DNA of 7,007 nt from Planctomycetota bacterium. GTDB taxonomy: Bacteria; Planctomycetota; UBA1135; UBA2386. Of this stretch, positions 4,518-7,007 are shown piece by piece (within the stretch, counting starts at the first letter, position 1; each line of letters begins with the position of its first letter). The notes below the pieces were generated by a model. That model had not been told where the DNA came from, made no database searches, and was given only the letters and a program-made list of their open reading frames with translations. The stretch spans positions 1-7,007 of the forward strand of contig JAEUHU010000406.1 in the NCBI GenBank assembly GCA_016793305.1, written 5' to 3'. The translations under genes were made by a program, and so were the position numbers.

Positions 4518-7007
4518 TCAGGGCTTGAACACCACGCGCAGCGCGTTGGTGAAGCCCCATCCCTGCGGCGCCGACGGCATGTCGTAGATGACCTGCGCGT
4601 AGAGCGTGACGGGGCCGGTGAGGGACCCGGGCAGGCCCGGCAACAGGAAGTTGCCAGCGCCGTCCATGAAGATCACCTCGATGAAGAACAGGGCTGGGTC
4701 GACCAGCAAGCCACCGACCAGCGGCGTCGGGTTGTAGGCACCGCCGACGACCAGCATGGCGTAGCCGCCCGGCGTGGCCCCGGTCACCGACACGTCCGCG
4801 AACGTGCCCGGCGACAGGTCGCCACCGCAGATCGAGAAGTTCGCGGTTCCCGGGCCCTGCAGGCCGACGTTCTCCTGGCACATCGTGCAGGTGAACGCAT
4901 CGGCACGGAAGGTGTCGATCGCCGCCTCGGTGACCGGCGTGTTGTTGCTGTCGTCCGAGACGCGGAAGCGCACGCGCACGTTCGCCGTCGGCACGATGTA
5001 GTCGCTGACGAGGAACGATCGTTGGATCCACTGGTTGTCGCCGGGGCCGGTGACGGACTCGACGGTGACCCAGGTGACGCCGTCCCCGCTGACCGCGACG
5101 TTCAGGTTGTCGTTGCCGGTCGAGTTGCTGCGGAAGAACCAGCGGCGGTAGCTGATGGTGCCGTCGCTGCCCGCGTAGTTGAGCGGCGGCGAGATCAGGT
5201 CGGTCGGACCACCGTCGACGTCGTAGTCGGAGGCCGGCGCATTGACGAACGGGGCATTCTTCGTCACGTAGCACTTGGTCGCCGTCGTGCTGGCCTCGGC
5301 ATCCGAGGAAGGCGATGCGATCTGGCTGACGGACAGCGTCACGTTCGGCACCGCGACTTCCCAGCCGCCGCCGGTCAGCGAGGCATGGTTGACCACCTGC
5401 CAGCCGGTGTTCGCACCCTCGAAGCCGTCGTCGAGCAGCACCTGCGTGCCGATCGCCGACAGGATGTCGTAGGCCGCGGCGGGAGCCGTGGGCGGATCAC
5501 TGAAGGTGTTCGAGTTCTGGTCCTGCACCGTCACGTAGAAGCGCAGCTTGCCACCGCACGGCGGCATCTGCGGGATGCCGATGCGGTACTGGCCGGCCCC
5601 GAGATCGACCATCGGGACGGCGAAGAACGGGCTGCCGTTGATCGAATAGTGGAACTGCCCCGTGCCGGCCTGCGGCACCACGACACCGATGCCGTTCGCG
5701 TTGATGTCGAGCGTGCGGAACGAGCCGGGCGACAGCATCGCCGGCAGGCCGCCGACGTAGCTGAACGTCATGCCGGCGGGCGGCGTGTTGATCCAGATCT
5801 GCGTGCCGGTGCAGCGCCCGATCACCATGTCCTTCCAGCCGTCGCCGTTGATGTCGAACACCGCGACGTCGAAGGTGCCGTTCAGGCTCGAGGTCGGGAT
5901 GCCGCAGATCGCGCCACCGACGATCTCCTCGCGCATCGTCACGTTCGGCGCGTTGCCGAGGTTGCGGAAGATGTGCGTGCGGCGGCCGCAACCGGCGATG
6001 TCGACGTCCACGTCGGCCAGCACGGCGTCGTTCCAGCCGTCGTTGTTCAGGTCGGCGATGATGCTGTTGCCCGGGAACCCATCGTCGCTGCCGCCACCCT
6101 GGTAGGTGAACGCGATGGCGGACGAGAACGTGGCCACCCCACCGACGACCCCCTGGTGCAGGAGGTACTGATCCTGGCCGTCGTCACCGACGACCATGTC
6201 CGGCAGGTTGTCGTTGTTCAGGTCGCCGACGTGGAAGTGGTACGGCGTGAACGCGTAGGCGATCTGGTAGGTGCTGAAGAAGCCCGGCGAGGCCCCGTCG
6301 TTGTAGCTGATCGAGATCCCCTGCGGCGCGTTCAGCGCGTCGTCCTTCAGGATGTCCAGCTTGCCGTCCAGGTTCATGTCGTGCATCGCGACCTTCATCG
6401 CGAACGACGACTCGAGCATCGTCGCCGACATGCGCGCAGCGGACACGTCCGTGAAGTAGCCGTTGCCGTCGTTCAGCAGCAAGCGATCGTTGATGTCGCT
6501 GGGCCGGCTACCACCCTGCTGGTAGTCACCGTAGTAGAGGTCCACGTCGCCGTCGCCGTCGATGTCGCCCGCCGCGACCGAGCAGAACCGATGGTTGCCG
6601 CCCCACGGCGTGTCGTTGATGCGCAGCGCATCGTCGTACAGGAAGCCCTGCCACTGGCCGCTGCCGTTGTTGCCGAGGTTGAGGTAGACGCGCGGCACGC
6701 GGATGTACTGCGGGTCGGAGCTCGTCAGCGTCGTGCAGGTGACGATGTCGAGCCACGTGTCGCCGTCGACGTCGCAGATCACCACGTCGCGGTCGTTGGT
6801 CGCATCCAGCATGCCCTGGCTGCCCGCCACCAACGACGCACTCGCGTAGAGCGTCGTGCGGTCGGTCAGCACGCCACCTTCGTTCATCAGCAGCACGTTC
6901 GGGAACTTGCCCGGCGACGTGAAGGGCTGCTTGCGGACGATCACCATGTCGGTGTCCCCGTCCTTGTCGAAGTCGGCCCAGGCGTAGTCCTTCTCCTGGG
7001 TGTCGGT
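4518..7007 (-). CDS. Secreted FG-GAP/VCBS beta-propeller protein with C-terminal sorting-type module (5' end outside window)
   Basis: The frame stays open to the window edge, so 829 residues are visible and the true start and signal peptide lie beyond 7007. Seven calcium-loop motifs of the DxDxDGxxD type start at visible residues 12 (DFDKDGDTD), 79, 148, 210, 262, 319 and 385. Their spacing of 52-69 residues matches the blades of an integrin-alpha-like propeller; between them lie the usual blade strands such as LLLNDGNGYF. Next come a fibronectin-III-like stretch (about 420-515), a jelly-roll/MAM-like region (about 520-705; DGFEG, DLISPPLNY, VSGDGVTWVTVE) and a C-terminal module (707-829; CTMCQ, SICGGDLS, NPTPLVGG). 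FG-GAP propellers are extracellular calcium-binding adhesion or ligand-binding scaffolds; no catalytic site is seen. The final module is homologous to the end of the neighbouring di-heme protein. The gene ends in TGA at 4520-4518, 201 bp before that neighbour. Family and location are well supported; the ligand is unknown. Confidence 0.93.
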   Translation of the reverse strand, partial: TDTQEKDYAWADFDKDGDTDMVIVRKQPFTSPGKFPNVLLMNEGGVLTDRTTLYASASLVAGSQGMLDATNDRDVVICDVDGDTWLDIVTCTTLTSSDPQYIRVPRVYLNLGNNGSGQWQGFLYDDALRINDTPWGGNHRFCSVAAGDIDGDGDVDLYYGDYQQGGSRPSDINDRLLLNDGNGYFTDVSAARMSATMLESSFAMKVAMHDMNLDGKLDILKDDALNAPQGISISYNDGASPGFFSTYQIAYAFTPYHFHVGDLNNDNLPDMVVGDDGQDQYLLHQGVVGGVATFSSAIAFTYQGGGSDDGFPGNSIIADLNNDGWNDAVLADVDVDIAGCGRRTHIFRNLGNAPNVTMREEIVGGAICGIPTSSLNGTFDVAVFDINGDGWKDMVIGRCTGTQIWINTPPAGMTFSYVGGLPAMLSPGSFRTLDINANGIGVVVPQAGTGQFHYSINGSPFFAVPMVDLGAGQYRIGIPQMPPCGGKLRFYVTVQDQNSNTFSDPPTAPAAAYDILSAIGTQVLLDDGFEGANTGWQVVNHASLTGGGWEVAVPNVTLSVSQIASPSSDAEASTTATKCYVTKNAPFVNAPASDYDVDGGPTDLISPPLNYAGSDGTISYRRWFFRSNSTGNDNLNVAVSGDGVTWVTVESVTGPGDNQWIQRSFLVSDYIVPTANVRVRFRVSDDSNNTPVTEAAIDTFRADAFTCTMCQENVGLQGPGTANFSICGGDLSPGTFADVSVTGATPGGYAMLVVGGAYNPTPLVGGLLVDPALFFIEVIFMDGAGNFLLPGLPGSLTGPVTLYAQVIYDMPSAPQGWGFTNALRVVFKP

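Noticed and set aside
4147..5274. A 375-codon minus-strand frame spanning the 3' end of the propeller gene and the intergenic gap
   Set aside because: Arg-rich shadow translation of the propeller protein in another frame; it crosses the gap and enters the di-heme gene without regard to their borders.

Overview
The window is GC-rich and carries five genes, all read on the minus strand, so the biological order runs from position 7007 down to 1. The composition, the large secreted proteins, the planctomycete-style calcium-binding runs (DCNGNGINDL...DEC) and the C-terminal module shared by two of the proteins suggest a Planctomycetota chromosome, probably a marine-type lineage. That assignment rests on recognised protein style and not on any marker gene.

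Layout in transcription order. (1) 7007-4518: the 3' part of a large secreted FG-GAP/VCBS beta-propeller protein, whose start lies outside the window. (2) 4517-4317: a 200-bp gap with a strong inverted repeat (4432-4468) and possible promoter sequence. (3) 4316-2469: an exported di-heme oxidoreductase of the DHOR (DUF1111) family, with two CxxCH sites, an EF-hand/dockerin-like linker and a C-terminal module homologous to that of gene 1. (4) 2472-1675: a VTC-domain (polyphosphate polymerase-type) protein starting at a GTG that overlaps the stop of gene 3 (GTGA). (5) 1665-958: a DUF4956 membrane protein, 9 bp after the VTC gene. (6) 872-1: an uncharacterised lipoprotein, 85 bp further on and running out of the window.

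Genes 3-5 form a tight, probably co-transcribed and translationally coupled unit, with the lipoprotein as a likely fourth member. VTC plus DUF4956 is a recurrent bacterial pair, usually read as a cytoplasmic polyphosphate (or other nucleotide-derived) polymerase paired with a membrane partner. The unusual point is its coupling to an exported di-heme enzyme. The other point is the shared CxxC...CGxDLS C-terminal module, which marks the propeller and the di-heme protein as going to the same extracytoplasmic destination. No RNA genes, CRISPR arrays, insertion sequences or integration signs were seen, and no gene-free stretch exceeds about 200 bases.
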